Shown here in pieces: positions 52,060 to 62,657 of a stretch of 64,000 nucleotides of DNA. The translations under genes were made by a program, and so were the position numbers. Within the stretch, counting starts at the first letter, position 1, and each line of letters opens with the position of its first letter. Below the pieces are notes generated by a model that worked only from the letters and a program-made list of their open reading frames with translations, made no database searches and was not told the DNA's origin. Source of the stretch: Brienomyrus brachyistius (lineage: Eukaryota; Chordata; Actinopteri; Osteoglossiformes; Mormyridae); contig NC_064538.1 of NCBI RefSeq assembly GCF_023856365.1, positions 9,659,435 to 9,723,434 on the forward strand, read 5' to 3'.

Positions 52060-52791
52060 TCTGAGGACTGGTTTGCTGATAACAAAATGGAAATTATGTA
52101 GATTCTCCTTTGGTAATGGCACTAACATCCTGTACCACGGCTCCCAGTTGAGACCAACAAAAGATTTTTCATTAAAGAACTGGATTGAATTTAAGTTCAA
52201 GCAAATGCCCTGTAGTTAAAAGATTGCTATATAAACTTAGGCTTAGATGGAGTTTCTTAGCAGGTTTGGGTTGCATTCCCAAGCACGCAAGCAAGCATTC
52301 CCCACACGAGGATCAGATGAGCTGGGCATGACAACCTTGGCATTGTTCTGGGATGCTCCAAGCGATGCTCAGGGCTGATCTTGCAATGCGGGAAATATTC
52401 TGAGGACTGGTTTGCTGATAAGTTTAAAACAATATGGAAATCATGCAGATTCTCTCTTAGTAATGGCACTAATGGCACCACGGCTTCCAGTTGAGACCGA
52501 CAAAAGACTTTTGATTAAAGGACTGGAATAAATTAAAGTTCAAGCAAATGGCCCGTGGTAAGAAGAGTGCTATATAAATTTAGCCTTAGATGGAGTTTCC
52601 TACCTGGTTTGGGCTGTATTCCCAAGCACCACTGTTGTTTTCTACCTAAATTTCAGGACAGTACATGTTTGCAACAGTCAAATCCTGCTTGTTCCCATCA
52701 ATCAGGGAATACTTATATCACACAAAAGCAGTCCAGCAGAAAGCCTGTGTTAGAAGGAATTTTTGTGGCGCTGCCCTTGATCAGCAGAAAA

Positions 52792-54191
52792 TCAGCAGAA
52801 GTTCAGCAGAAATTCCTCCCCTTTCTTGATGGAGGCCTTCAACTCACGCAACGCTTCCCTCACCAGCTTCTCCTCAAAGGCGGAGAGCTTGGCAAGGCCC
52901 AGGTTGTTTTCAATTCCATGTTTCCTGAGGAAGAGAGGGATAGAGAAGTATTTGCATTCGCTTATCTCGAATCTCACAAATGCATACTCGACAACCTCCT
53001 CTTTGCCATTCATAGTGTCCAGCAGAGAGAAGGTGAACCTAGCTCCCGCATACGTCATTGAGAGTGTGGTAGAGCCTGTCCCAACCCTACAATGATGGTG
53101 TGGCTATTGAACAGGTCATCGCAAGTCATTCCGGGCTTCCTGGCCACTCCAGCAGAAAGGAGCACAACTTCGCACCCCTTCAGAACTACATCAAGTTGCT
53201 TTGAGCCGATGTAGCCAGTGACCACAAAGGTGTTAGCCCTGACGATGTCCAAAGTTGTCATACCAAAGAGCCGCTTAGGGTTGTAAACTCCATGCTTTTT
53301 AAGGATGCCCGGAACTATGAGAACAGTGAAGTTTACTGGGTTGGTGATTATGCACAACATTGCGTCAGGGCAGTTGCGGGCACAGGCGTCAGCCAGGGTG
53401 GCCACGATGGAGGCGTTGATGTCAAATAGATCATCTCGTGTCATCCCGGGCTTCCTGGGCACTACAGCGGGAATGAGGACAACCTCACTCCCCTTCAGAG
53501 CTTCTGGGAGTTGCTCTGGTCCGACATAGCCAGTGACCTGGGCCCTGGTCTCAATGTGGCTAAGGTCAGCAGCAACACCGAGGGTATGGACAATATCATA
53601 CAAGGGAGAGCTGACTCACCAGGTTTAACGACAGAACACTGGGGAAAGGTCCAACGGTCCTTTATTGGGGCAAATCAGAGAGAAGTCCAAACAAGCAGGG
53701 TCACAACCAAAATCCGTCCGATCCGTAATACCGAAGTCAAAGGGAAAACCGTAATCGTAGTCAGGTCGGGTGCCGTTAGGTCGAAGATCTGGGAGATCTG
53801 TCCGAGGACGCGGACAGGACGCATAGGGAGCAAACATGAGGGAAGATCTGGGCTGCGGCGGACAGGAGCGGGAAGGGTCCGGGGGTGCAGGAAGTGGGAG
53901 CAGGGAGAGTCGGGGGGATTGGAACTGGAACAGAGACACAGGAAGAGGTTGCTCAGAAATTGCATTCTAACGATATCTTGGACGGAGTGGTCGTCGTGCA
54001 AGGTTTAAGTAGTGAAGGGGGGTGTGGCTTCGATTGGTCGCAGCTGCCGGTGTGACACCAGGGCACTCCTTTTCAGCAGCAAGGACAGGGGCTTGCAGAT
54101 GCCCCCGAATGCACCCAACACTGTTATCTTGGCAATATTCGGGGATACTCCAACCGATGATTAGAGTTTTTCTTGCAATGCAGGAAAACAT
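52792..54191 (-). pseudogene. U27: chimeric type B MDH2 pseudogene
   Basis: Counterpart of U24 exactly 5749 bp to the right, without the MTYV change. Head frameshifted with ARKT. Confidence 0.9.
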
Positions 54192-54541
54192 TCTGAGGAC
54201 TGGTTTGCTGATAACAAAATGGAAATTATGTAGATTCTCCTTTGGTAATGGCACTAACATCCTGTACCACGGCTTATGCACAACTTATAGGGTCATAGCT
54301 CGGAAATAATACTGGACTTTTATAATAATTTTACTGTGAACATTTCAAAGCAACAACAATAAAATACACTTCCATTCAATTGCTCTGTGGTTCCTGTCAA
54401 TTCATTCAAATCTTTAGCCTTCTCCCACAGAGGTTACCTTCACACTCCTCTCTTTCAGTAGTAGTTTTTTTCCCATTTGAAACGATTGTCAATCCTTCTC
54501 TTTTAAATCCCAGAAATTTTGAAATGACTCCATTGCACTTT

Positions 54542-56002
54542 TTACTGTGCTTCTCCTTGAGCTGCTGTTTCTCTGACAAAGTCCTCCCCCTTCCTGATGG
54601 AGGCCTTTAGTTCATTCAGTGCTTCCGCCACAAGTTTTTCCTCAAATGCGGAGAGCTTTCCAAGGCCCTGCTTCCTCTTCACTCCGTTGGTGCCGAGGAG
54701 GAGAGGGGTGGAGAAATATGTGCATTTGCCTTCCTCTGACCTGACGAATGCACATTCCTTGAACCCCTCTTTGCCATTCATGGCATCCAGCAGGGACAAG
54801 GCGAACATAGCCCCTGCATACGCCATGGAGAGGGTGGCAGAGCCTGCCCCAGCCTTAGCCTTCACGACCTCAGTACCTGCCTCTTGGATTGGGTGCGTCA
54901 AGGCAGCAAGCGTATCCTCGGTGAACTCCGCTTTGGGAGTGCAATGAGATAACAGAGGAATGATAGTCTTGCCCGCATGGCCACCAACTACGGGAACATT
55001 GACGTGTGACGGATCCAGTCCTGTGAGTTCTGCCACAAAGGTGTTAGCCCTGACGATGTCCAAAGTTGTCATACCAAACAGCCGCTTAAGGGTTGTAAAC
55101 TCCATGCTTTTTAAGGATGCCCGGAACTATGAGAACAGTGAAGTTTACTGGGTTGGTGATTATGCACAACATTGCGTCAGGGCAGTTGCGGGCACAGGCG
55201 TCAGCCAGGGTGGCCACGATGGAGGCGTTGATGTCAAATAGATCATCTCGTGTCATCCCGGGCTTCCTGGGCACTACAGCGGGAATGAGGACAACCTCAC
55301 TCCCCTTCAGAGCTTCTGGGAGTTGCTCTGGTCCGACATAGCCAGTGACCTGGGCCCTGGTCTCAATGTGGCTAAGGTCAGCAGCAACACCGAGGGTATG
55401 GACAATATCATACAAGGGAGAGCTGACTCACCAGGTTTAACGACAGAACACTGGGGAAAGGTCCAACGGTCCTTTATTGGGGCAAATCAGAGAGAAGTCC
55501 AAACAAGCAGGGTCACAACCAAAATCCGTCCGATCCGTAATACCGAAGTCAAAGGGAAAACCGTAATCGTAGTCAGGTCGGGTGCCGTTAGGTCGAAGAT
55601 CTGGGAGATCTGTCCGAGGACGCGGACAGGACGCATAGGGAGCAAACATGAGGGAAGATCTGGGCTGCGGCGGACAGGAGCGGGAAGGGTCCGGGGGTGC
55701 AGGAAGTGGGAGCAGGGAGAGTCGGGGGGATTGGAACTGGAACAGAGACACAGGAAGAGGTTGCTCAGAAATTGCATTCTAACGATATCTTGGACGGAGT
55801 GATCGTCGTGCAAGGTTTAAGTAGTGAAGGGGGGTGTGGCTTCGATTGGTCGCAGCTGCCGGTGTGACACCAGGGCACTCCTTTTCAGTAGCAAGGACAG
55901 GGGCTTGCAGATGCCCCCGAATGCACCCAACACTGTTATCTTGGCAATATTCGGGATACTCCAACCGATGATTAGAGTTGATCTTGCAATGCAGGAAAAC
56001 AT
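54542..56002 (-). pseudogene. U28: MDH2 retrocopy, type A, body split by a frameshift
   Basis: Counterpart of U25, with the same inserted A (near 55088) but LLDAMNG. The body is split into 55415-55086 and 55105-54542. Head in frame. Confidence 0.92.
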
Positions 56003-56347
56003 TCTGAGGACTGGTTTGCTGATAACAAAATGGAAATTATGTAGATTCTCCTTTGGTAATGGCACTAACATCCTGTACCACGGCTTATGCACAACTTATA
56101 GGGTCATAGCTCGGAAATAATACTGGACTTTTATAATAATTTTACTGTGAACATTTCAAAGCAACAACAATAAAATACACTACCATTCAATTGCTCTGTG
56201 GTTCCTGTCAATTCATTCAAATCTTTAGCCTTCTCCCACAGAGGTTACCTTCACACTCCTCTTTCAGTAGTATTTTTCCCATTTGAAACGATTGTCAATC
56301 CTTCTCTTTTAAATCCCAGAAATTTTGAAATGACTCCATTGCACTTT

Positions 56348-57809
56348 TTACTGTGCTTCTCCTTGAGCTGCTGTTTCTCTGACAAAGTCCTCCCCCTTCC
56401 TGATGGAGGCCTTTAGTTCATTCAGTGCTTCCGCCACAAGTTTTTCCTCAAATGCAGAGAGCTTTCCAAGGCCCTGCTTCCTCTTCACTCCGTTGGTGCC
56501 GAGGAGGAGAGGGGTGGAGAAATATGTGCATTTGCCTTCCTCTGACCTGACGAATGCACATTCCTTGAACCCCTCTTTGCCATTCATGGCATCCAGCAGG
56601 GACAAGGCGAACATAGCCCCTGCATACGCCATGGAGAGGGTGGCAGAGCCTGCCCCAGCCTTAGCCTTCACGACCTCAGTACCTGCCTCTTGGATTGAGT
56701 GCGTCAAGGCAGCAAGCGTATCCTCGGTGAACTCCGCTTTGGGAGTGCAATGAGATAACAGAGGAATGATAGTCTTGCCCGCATGGCCACCAACTACGGG
56801 AACATTGACGTGTGACGGATCCAGTCCTGTGAGTTCTGCCACAAAGGTGTTAGCCCTGACGATGTCCAAAGTTGTCATACCAAACAGCCGCTTAAGGGTT
56901 GTAAACTCCATGCTTTTTAAGGATGCCCGGAACTATGAGAACAGTGAAGTTTACTGGGTTGGTGATTATGCACAACATTGCGTCAGGGCAGTTGCGGGCA
57001 CAGGCGTCAGCCAGGGTGGCCACGATGGAGGCGTTGATGTCAAATAGATCATCTCGTGTCATCCCGGGCTTCCTGGGCACTACAGCGGGAATGAGGACAA
57101 CCTCACTCCCCTTCAGAGCTTCTGGGAGTTGCTCTGGTCCGACATAGCCAGTGACCTGGGCCCTGGTCTCAATGTGGCTAAGGTCAGCAGCAACACCGAG
57201 GGTATGGACAATATCATACAAGGGAGAGCTGACTCACCAGGTTTAACGACAGAACACTGGGGAAAGGTCCAACGGTCCTTTATTGGGGCAAATCAGAGAG
57301 AAGTCCAAACAAGCAGGGTCACAACCAAAATCCGTCCGATCCGTAATACCGAAGTCAAAGGGAAAACCGTAATCGTAGTCAGGTCGGGTGCCGTTAGGTC
57401 GAAGATCTGGGAGATCTGTCCGAGGACGCGGACAGGACGCATAGGGAGCAAACATGAGGGAAGATCTGGGCTGCGGCGGACAGGAGCGGGAAGGGTCCGG
57501 GGGTGCAGGAAGTGGGAGCAGGGAGAGTCGGGGGGATTGGAACTGGAACAGAGACACAGGAAGAGGTTGCTCAGAAATTGCATTCTAACGATATCTTGGA
57601 CGGAGTGGTCGTCGTGCAAGGTTTAAGTAGTGAAGGGGGGTGTGGCTTCGATTGGTCGCAGCTGCCGGTGTGACACCAGGGCACTCCTTTTCAGCAGCAA
57701 GGACAGGGGCTTGCAGATGCCCCCGAATGCACCCAACACTGTTATCTTGGCAATATTCGGGGATACTCCAACCGATGATTAGAGTTGATCTTGCAATGCA
57801 GGAAAACAT
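56348..57809 (-). pseudogene. U29: last complete unit of the array, body split by a frameshift
   Basis: Counterpart of U26 (inserted A near 56894, LTHSIQEA, shortened T-run) but with CGGGG in the head, which shifts the frame. It is followed upstream by the right-edge type B sequence from 57892. Confidence 0.92.
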
Positions 57810-57891
57810 TCTGAGGACTGGTTTGCTGATAACAAAATGGAAATTATGTAGATTCTCCTTTGGTAATGGCACTAACATCTTGTACCACGGC

Positions 57892-58973
57892 TCCCAGTTG
57901 AGACCAACAAAAGATTTTTCATTAAAGAACTGGATTGAATTTAAGTTCAAGCAAATGCCCTGTAGTTAAAAGATTGCTATATAAACTTAGGCTTAGATGG
58001 AGTTTCTTAGCAGGTTTGGGTTGCATTCCCAAGCACGCAAGCAAGCATTCCCCACACGAAGATCAGATGAGCTGGGCATGACAACCTTGGCATTGTTCTG
58101 GGATGCTCCAAGCGATGCTCAGGGCTGATCTTGCAATGCGGGAAATATTCTGAGGACTGGTTTGCTGATAAGTTTAAAACAATATGGAAATCATGCAGAT
58201 TCTCTCTTAGTAATGGCACTAATGGCACCACGGCTTCCAGTTGAGACCGACAAAAGACTTTTGATTAAAGGACTGGATTGAATTTAAGTTCAAGCAAATG
58301 GCCCGTGGTAAGAAGAGTGCTATATAAATTTAGCCTTAGATGGAGTTTCCTACCTGGTTTGGGCTGTATTCCCAAGCACCACTGTTGTTTTCTACCTAAA
58401 TTTCAGGACAGTACATGTTTGCAACAGTCAAATCCTGCTTGTTCCCATCAATCAGGGAATACTTATATCACACAAAAGCAGTCCAGCAGAAAGCCTGTGT
58501 TAGAAGGAATTTTTGTGGCGCTGCCCTTGATCAGCAGAAAATCAGCAGAAGTTCAGCAGAAACTCCTCCCCTTTCTTGATGGAGGCCTTCAACTCACACA
58601 ACGCTTCCCTCACCAGCTTCTCCACAAAGGCGGAGAGCTTGGCAAGGCCCAGGTTGTTTTCAATTCCATGTTTCCTGAGGAAGAGAGGGATAGAGAAGTA
58701 TTTGCATTCGCTTATCTCGAATCTCACAAATGCATACTCGACAACCTCCTCTTTGCCATTCATAGTGTCCAGCAGAGAGAAGGTGAACCTAGCTCCCGCA
58801 TACGTCATTGAGAGTGTGGTAGAGCCTGTCCCAACCCTACAATGATGGTGTGGCTATTGAACAGGTCATCGCAAGTCATTCCGGGCTTCCTGGCCACTCC
58901 AGCAGAAAGGAGCACAACTTCGCACCCCTTCAGAACTACATCGAGTTGCTTTGAGCCGATGTAGCCAGTGACC
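57892..58973 (-). repeat. Right-edge type B segment, likely source of the internal B segments
   Basis: Same content as the internal B segments but with more differences (ggactggattgaatttaag, aactcctcccc, ctccacaaagg). At its right end it continues past 'gccagtgacc' into the native MDH2 sequence 'tgggccctggtctc' instead of jumping to an A unit body. The internal B copies resemble each other more than they resemble this one. Confidence 0.85.
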
Positions 58974-59099
58974 TGGGCCCTGGTCTCAATGTGACTGAGG
59001 TCTGCAGCCACTCCAAGGGTGTGGACAACAACATAAAGTGAGAGCTGGCTAACCAGGGGAGTCTATGCTCACAGCTGACCTTACGACACGGGAGAACAT
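58542..59099 (-). pseudogene. Second MDH2 retrocopy, internally deleted, at the array edge
   Basis: ATG at 59099 opens MFSRVVRSAVSI, then sequence jumps (near 59063) to a stretch reading [10 protein letters not shown], losing the end of the transit peptide and the whole GxxGxxG loop. It continues [20 protein letters not shown] and [15 protein letters not shown] to NSHTIIV. A second deletion of about 110 codons (Asn, Asp, Arg and His of the active site included) joins it out of frame to [16 protein letters not shown]. The C-terminus ends [11 protein letters not shown]. There is no LTR at the LV site and no extra base at LSLY, so this copy shows the pre-insertion state there. No introns. Clearly non-functional. 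Confidence 0.88.
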
Positions 59100-59134
59100 T
59101 ACGTGGGAGTACTACTTTGCTGGTGAAATGAAAA

Positions 59135-59555
59135 CGAAATGAGAATTCTACAGACTTTCCGTTAGCAACAACGAGATTCATACCCAGCCTAGGTTCTAGA
59201 ATTTATACACGTAAGCAACCATGTAAAACGCTAACTAGGGATTCAACATCTCCTTGGAAACGGATTGGAACGGAATGGAAGAACGTCACTTTGTGGACGA
59301 AATAAATTTCGGGAGTGAAAGAAATGGATGGCAAAGGATGGCAAAATTAAGCTTTCCGAAGTACCAAAGCTTTTCCCAAGTGTGTTGAAAAATCGGTCAG
59401 TGCTCGATGCTTTTCTAAATGGTGAACATTAGTGACACCAGGTGGTCAAATAAGTAAATAGCAGTTCATTTTGACTGAGTGTAGTACATCAGAATATACA
59501 CAAGTAGGCAAAAATGTAAGTGGTCTGTAGTGCAAAGGGTTTATGGAAGTCAGGG
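59135..59555. other. Spacer; start matches MDH2 5' flank
   Basis: 59100 to about 59180 is a diverged version of the 5' flank that precedes the other heads (ttcaccagcaaag and gttgctaacgg words on the minus strand). From 59200 to 59555 nothing was recognised. Confidence 0.45.
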
Positions 59556-59585
59556 GCCCTCCTCTTCATCTTCTCGTAGGTCAGA

Positions 59586-59783
59586 TCAAGTTGCGGCCCT
59601 GCACAACCCCCAAACACTCTGTGCATGTAAGCATTCCCAAAAGACATGCATGATAGTTTCTTCCTCACTGCACTCGGGCCAGGGGCAGTGGGGGTTTCTG
59701 GTCATCTTAGGCCTGTACAAGAGATCCCTGATGGGTAGCTTACTGTGGAGGTGCCTACAGTTCAGGTCCTGCAGCTGATTCAA
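59586..59783 (-). mobile_element. LINE remnant (C-terminal zinc-knuckle of a reverse transcriptase ORF)
   Basis: A 65-codon minus frame contains LPIRDLLYRPKM and CPWPECSEEETIMHVFWEC followed by VW. The C-x4-C...H-x4-C pattern after a basic helix, with HVFWEC and a following W, is the zf-RVT type tail found after the reverse transcriptase domain in L1/Tx1-like non-LTR elements. Neither the RT domain nor the 3' end is present, so this is a short dead fragment. Confidence 0.65.
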
Positions 59784-60148
59784 ACTCTCAGCATGGCCTG
59801 AGTACCTCTATAATCAAGTAAATTCTTATAAAAGATGGACTTACTCCATCCCTTGTTAAATCATATACATCTCCAGACTGTATTCACTGTCACCCACCTC
59901 ACTCACACAGGAAAACACTGGCATTAAATTCTTGGGCCTGTCTGGTTTTGGGTACATATGTTTAGATGGAATATATCACATATGAGAAAAATCTTATTTT
60001 CACCATTTCTATCAAGTTTTAATACTTGGACCACACTACTTCTGAGTACTTGTCTTATTATTGTGCAGTACAGACTAATTTTCTTTTGCTACACATACCA
60101 AAAAACATCACACCGTAAACAATCATTTGTAAGACTATATTTAAAGCA
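59784..60148. other. AT-rich spacer, nothing recognised
   Basis: No gene or repeat recognised. A 98-codon plus frame starting at 59958 runs into the repeat below and has no family resemblance. Confidence 0.4.
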
Positions 60149-60362
60149 CATTTCAGGACAGTACATGTTTGCAACAGTCAGATCCTGCTTATTCCCATCA
60201 ATCCGGCAATACTTCTATTCTACAAAATCCACCCCAGCAGAAAGCCTGTGTTAGAAGGACCTCGTGTGGGGTTGCCCTTGACCTGACTTGAAGTGCACCA
60301 TGTGGACTGGGAGAATTTCTGACCAGAAACAAATCCCCTTTCTTGATGGAGGCCTTCAACTA
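60149..60362 (-). pseudogene. MDH2 3'-end scrap with tail sequence
   Basis: 60330-60362 on the minus strand reads LKASIKKGD, the last conserved MDH2 residues, then diverges. The adjoining 60149-60290 (tttcaggacagtacatgtttgc to gcagaaagcctgtgttagaagg) is the same sequence that follows the second MDH2 copy in every B segment (about 29330-29440). The pair therefore represents the end of an MDH2 copy plus its tail. Confidence 0.65.
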
Positions 60363-60539
60363 GGCAGCTATGATATTCTAGTTATCACTAAATCCCATAG
60401 GAATTTAAAAACTTGCGCTAATAAAGCCCCTCACAATTTCACCAAAATGAAACAAACATACGTATTAAAGAAGAAAAATAGCCTCAACAACCCAAAATGA
60501 CTGTCAGATGTAAAGTGTCCCCAGATTGATAGAAAAGAG

Positions 60540-60660
60540 CAGGATCTGTGACAAACATGTACTGTCCTTCCCATCGATCCGAGAATACTTATATCCCAGC
60601 TCAGAGAAAAGCCAGCAAAAGACCTGTATAGGAAGGACTTTCTGTGGGGCTGCCCTTCAC
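60540..60660. repeat. Diverged copy of the MDH2 tail repeat
   Basis: Matches 60170-60290 in order with many differences: catgtactgtcc, cccatcgatccgagaatactt, gaaagacctgtataggaaggac-like words, ggggctgccctt. No MDH2 coding residues are attached. Confidence 0.5.
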
Positions 60661-60800
60661 CCAACTGTTCACATGAAGGTCGATCATCTTGCTTCTTGAA
60701 TGCCTATGGTGAATAGAAGCAACACTGACCGTCACACCTGAACTGCAATAACTCATATTCACTCTGAAACAAATAAGTCCAGCATGCATTAAACTTTTTG

Positions 60801-60870
60801 GGCTGGTTTACCAGACAGACTAAGCCTAGTCCTAGAATAAAAGGGTATTTTAATCCAGATTAACTGAAGA
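60801..60870. repeat. Dispersed vertebrate repeat fragment
   Basis: The sequence ggtttaccagacagactaagcctagtcctagaataaaa resembles a short interspersed sequence common in vertebrates (CCCAGA...TTAAGCCTAGTCCTGGACTAAAA). Only one half is present. The class is not certain from this fragment. Confidence 0.5.
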
Positions 60871-61241
60871 ATGCTTTCTCAGTCACGGTTTGAAATAGTT
60901 CTGATGCAACCCATGATTTATGAATTTCCCTTAACTCATCTCTGTAAACTCAGCTTCAATGAGGGGATCAGAATGGAATATTGCTTGATGACAGTGGGTA
61001 TGCTCAGAATTTCGTGTTTACGTCATGCTCTCACCCATCAACAGCTGAGCCATGTCGCTACAACCAGGCTCATATGCACACTAGCGGTCTAGTACAGCAC
61101 GCGTGGTGTTTGGAAGAGTCATTTTCAGTGCCTTGAGAAAACACTTTGGTGTCAATTAAGAAGTTGCTGCACTGTCATCACTGCGACAGCTGTCCTTCAC
61201 AACTGCCTGAAATGCATGGATGCCCAGATCCTCCATGAGAA

Positions 61242-61333
61242 GAGGACAACAATCCAAATGTTTCACCATTTGCAACAGACTACAGAGGACTTGCATAGAG
61301 ATGCTTTTGCATTGCGCTGCTTTAAGTAGATAT
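61242..61333. repeat. Dispersed repeat, copy of 63483-63572
   Basis: aggacaacaatccaaatgtt through gctttaagtaga is almost identical to 63483-63572. In the latter it is joined directly to the MDH2 tail repeat; here it stands alone. Confidence 0.7.
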
Positions 61334-61484
61334 TTTTGATTTTATTTTCATTCTTCTACTCGGATCACATAAAAGTTTTGTATTCATTTTTAAAACCATG
61401 ATTAACTATTCCACATTAGGGCCAACCCCTGTCTTAATCTGAATCCTCTCTGGGAAACCAACCCCTTAAGACTAAACTCAGTAC

Positions 61485-61583
61485 CTTGATGCTGGTCTCT
61501 GGGATCTCAAAGAGGACAGAACTCCCACATCTGGTACCCAGTTTCAGCAGCATCTCCCTCATTGTCTGCCTCGGATCTCACAC
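61485..61583 (-). other. Candidate exon of unknown gene
   Basis: On the minus strand a TTTTCAG acceptor (61584-61590) and an AAG|GTACTGAG donor (61483-61484) bound 99 bp. An open frame from ATG at 61562 reads MREMLLKLGTRC, then GSSVLFEIPETSIK up to the donor. I do not recognise the protein. Splice signals this short occur by chance, so this is only a candidate. Confidence 0.2.
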
Positions 61584-61709
61584 CTGAAAACAATACTGCA
61601 TGGTGAGTACAGGCCTATATTCCACTTTTCATTACCTTCTTCTCGAGCTTAACCCATGGGCACGGGCTTTGCACGAATTACAGCCCAGCAAATTTGGACT
61701 CTGACCGTG

Positions 61710-62135
61710 TGTCACACTCACATCAGGACACTCAGGGTACTTCACCAAAATCCATTTATTAACGAAAGCCAATTCGTGGTCCAACGAACAGGCAGGGTCA
61801 AAGCCAGAGATCAGTCGGTACCAAGTGCCAAAACAATGATCGTGATCCAAATGAGTTGTCGATGAGCCGGGAGCAGGCAGGTCAGGAAGCCAAAAGGTCA
61901 ATCCTTAAACAGACGGAAGACAGGAGTTAGACCCACGAGGGAGGAACGGGGTTAGGTCGGACGGGAGTGGGAAGGTTCTGGAGGCGCGGGAAGATGAGGC
62001 AGGAAAAGTCGGGCGGTACAGACCTGAAACAGAGACAGAGTTAGATCGCTTAGCAATTGCATAGCAAAAAAATACCTTACACTGAGCGATTTCACTTGTA
62101 ATCTAATCATTTACTTGTGTCCTATTATTGTGTGA
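61710..62135 (-). mobile_element. Diverged LTR homologous to the array LTR
   Basis: Starts TCACAC right after CCTGG (62140-62136) and ends GTGTGACA at 61710. It shares many words in the same order with the array LTR: a GCAATTGCT-like stretch, CTCTGTCTCTGTTTCAG, CCTTCCC followed by GTCCG, GACCCTGCCTGTT, and AATAAATGGA at the poly(A) position. At 426 bp it is close to the 434 bp of the array copies. Overall divergence is much higher than between array units. No CCTGG is found on its far side, and MDH2 does not resume. Confidence 0.6.
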
Positions 62136-62280
62136 CCAGGGGACTCTTCTTCAGGAGCAGTGACAGGGGCTGGCCGATGCCCCTGGACGCATCCAACACT
62201 GCCACCTTGGCATTGTTCTGGGAAGAAGTGCAAAAGCTTCGAGCGATGCTTGCAGGTGATCTTGCAACGCGGGAAAACAT
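62136..62280 (-). pseudogene. Diverged MDH2 head joined to the LTR
   Basis: ATG at 62280 opens [43 protein letters not shown] and KKSPLV, then the LTR begins at the same codon as in the array units. The transit peptide is closer to canonical MDH2 than in the array. However, the dinucleotide-binding loop GASGGIG is DASRGIG, so two glycines are lost. No intron separates the transit peptide from the Rossmann strand. The body is missing. The upstream flank (about 62285-62365) matches the array 5' flank. Confidence 0.82.
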
Positions 62281-62365
62281 TCCGATTACTGGTTTGCTGG
62301 TAGGATTAAAACAAAATAGAAATTATGCAGATTCTCCCTTAGCAATGGCACTGACATCCCTTAAA

Positions 62366-62610
62366 ATAAAAGTTGTCGTGCACGCGAGCACTCTGGGTGT
62401 TGGCGCGCTCCGGCTTTCCACTTGTTGTACACACGTTACTTGGTACAGGATCTGCGCTGTGTTCGCATCGCGCTGTACGATTAACTGGTGTTTTGTGGTG
62501 TTTGCTTATTGTCCACCGATCTGGGTAGAACAATTATTAAAACATGTGAACATATGGATTACACACAGTCTTCTTCCTAAGGCCACTTAAAAAAAAAATT
62601 GGTTCTCGTC
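62366..62610. other. Spacer with some CpG, upstream of the diverged MDH2 head
   Basis: The stretch to about 62480 is richer in CG dinucleotides than its surroundings (cgtgcacgcgagc, ggcgcgctccgg) and lies 5' of the MDH2 head on the minus strand. It could be remnant promoter DNA. No gene seen. Confidence 0.3.
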
Positions 62611-62657
62611 CTTTTTTTTTTTAATAATTATTATTATTATTATTATTTTTTTTTTAC
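62611..62657. repeat. Poly-T and (TTA)n microsatellite
   Basis: A T-run, then about eight TTA/ATT repeats, then a second T-run. Confidence 0.9.

Larger units (their letters stand above)
3345..57891 (-). repeat. MDH2/LTR macrosatellite: 29 tandem units plus a truncated edge unit
   Basis: The same landmark (the TTG-TAT-GAT that opens the long MDH2 body frame) recurs on the minus strand ending at 4634, 6443, 8252, 10061, 11870, 13679, 15488, 17297, 19106, 20915, 22724, 24533, 26342, 28151, 30282, 32091, 33900, 35709, 37840, 39971, 42102, 43912, 45723, 47854, 49666, 51472, 53603, 55415 and 57221. The first thirteen steps are each exactly 1809 bp. Later steps are 2131 (type B), 1809-1812 or 1806 bp. 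Sequence identity between units is very high, with only scattered single-base differences. I number the units U1 to U29 from left to right. All point the same way, so the array grew by unequal exchange, replication slippage or rolling amplification, not by independent retroposition. Confidence 0.97.
46393..57891 (-). repeat. 5749-bp higher-order repeat (U24-U26 and U27-U29)
   Basis: Type B segment starts at 46393, 52142 and 57892 are spaced 5749 and 5750 bp apart, each followed by the same order of B unit, frameshifted A unit (1812-bp step) and frameshifted A unit with the short T-run (1806-bp step). The block boundaries coincide with B segments. Confidence 0.87.

Noticed and set aside
3723..57809. 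A functional multi-copy MDH2 gene family
   Set aside because: Each unit has the LTR with stops between head and body, a frameshift at LSL-YD, a Gly to Cys change in the dinucleotide loop and often further shifts. No complete enzyme can be made by simple translation.
3345..57891. CRISPR-like or rDNA-like array
   Set aside because: The period is 1.8-2.1 kb with a decayed enzyme copy in each unit; there are no short direct repeats with spacers and no rRNA sequence.
59530..59778. 82-codon plus-strand frame over the LINE remnant
   Set aside because: The minus frame carries the zinc-knuckle pattern; the plus frame is its shadow.
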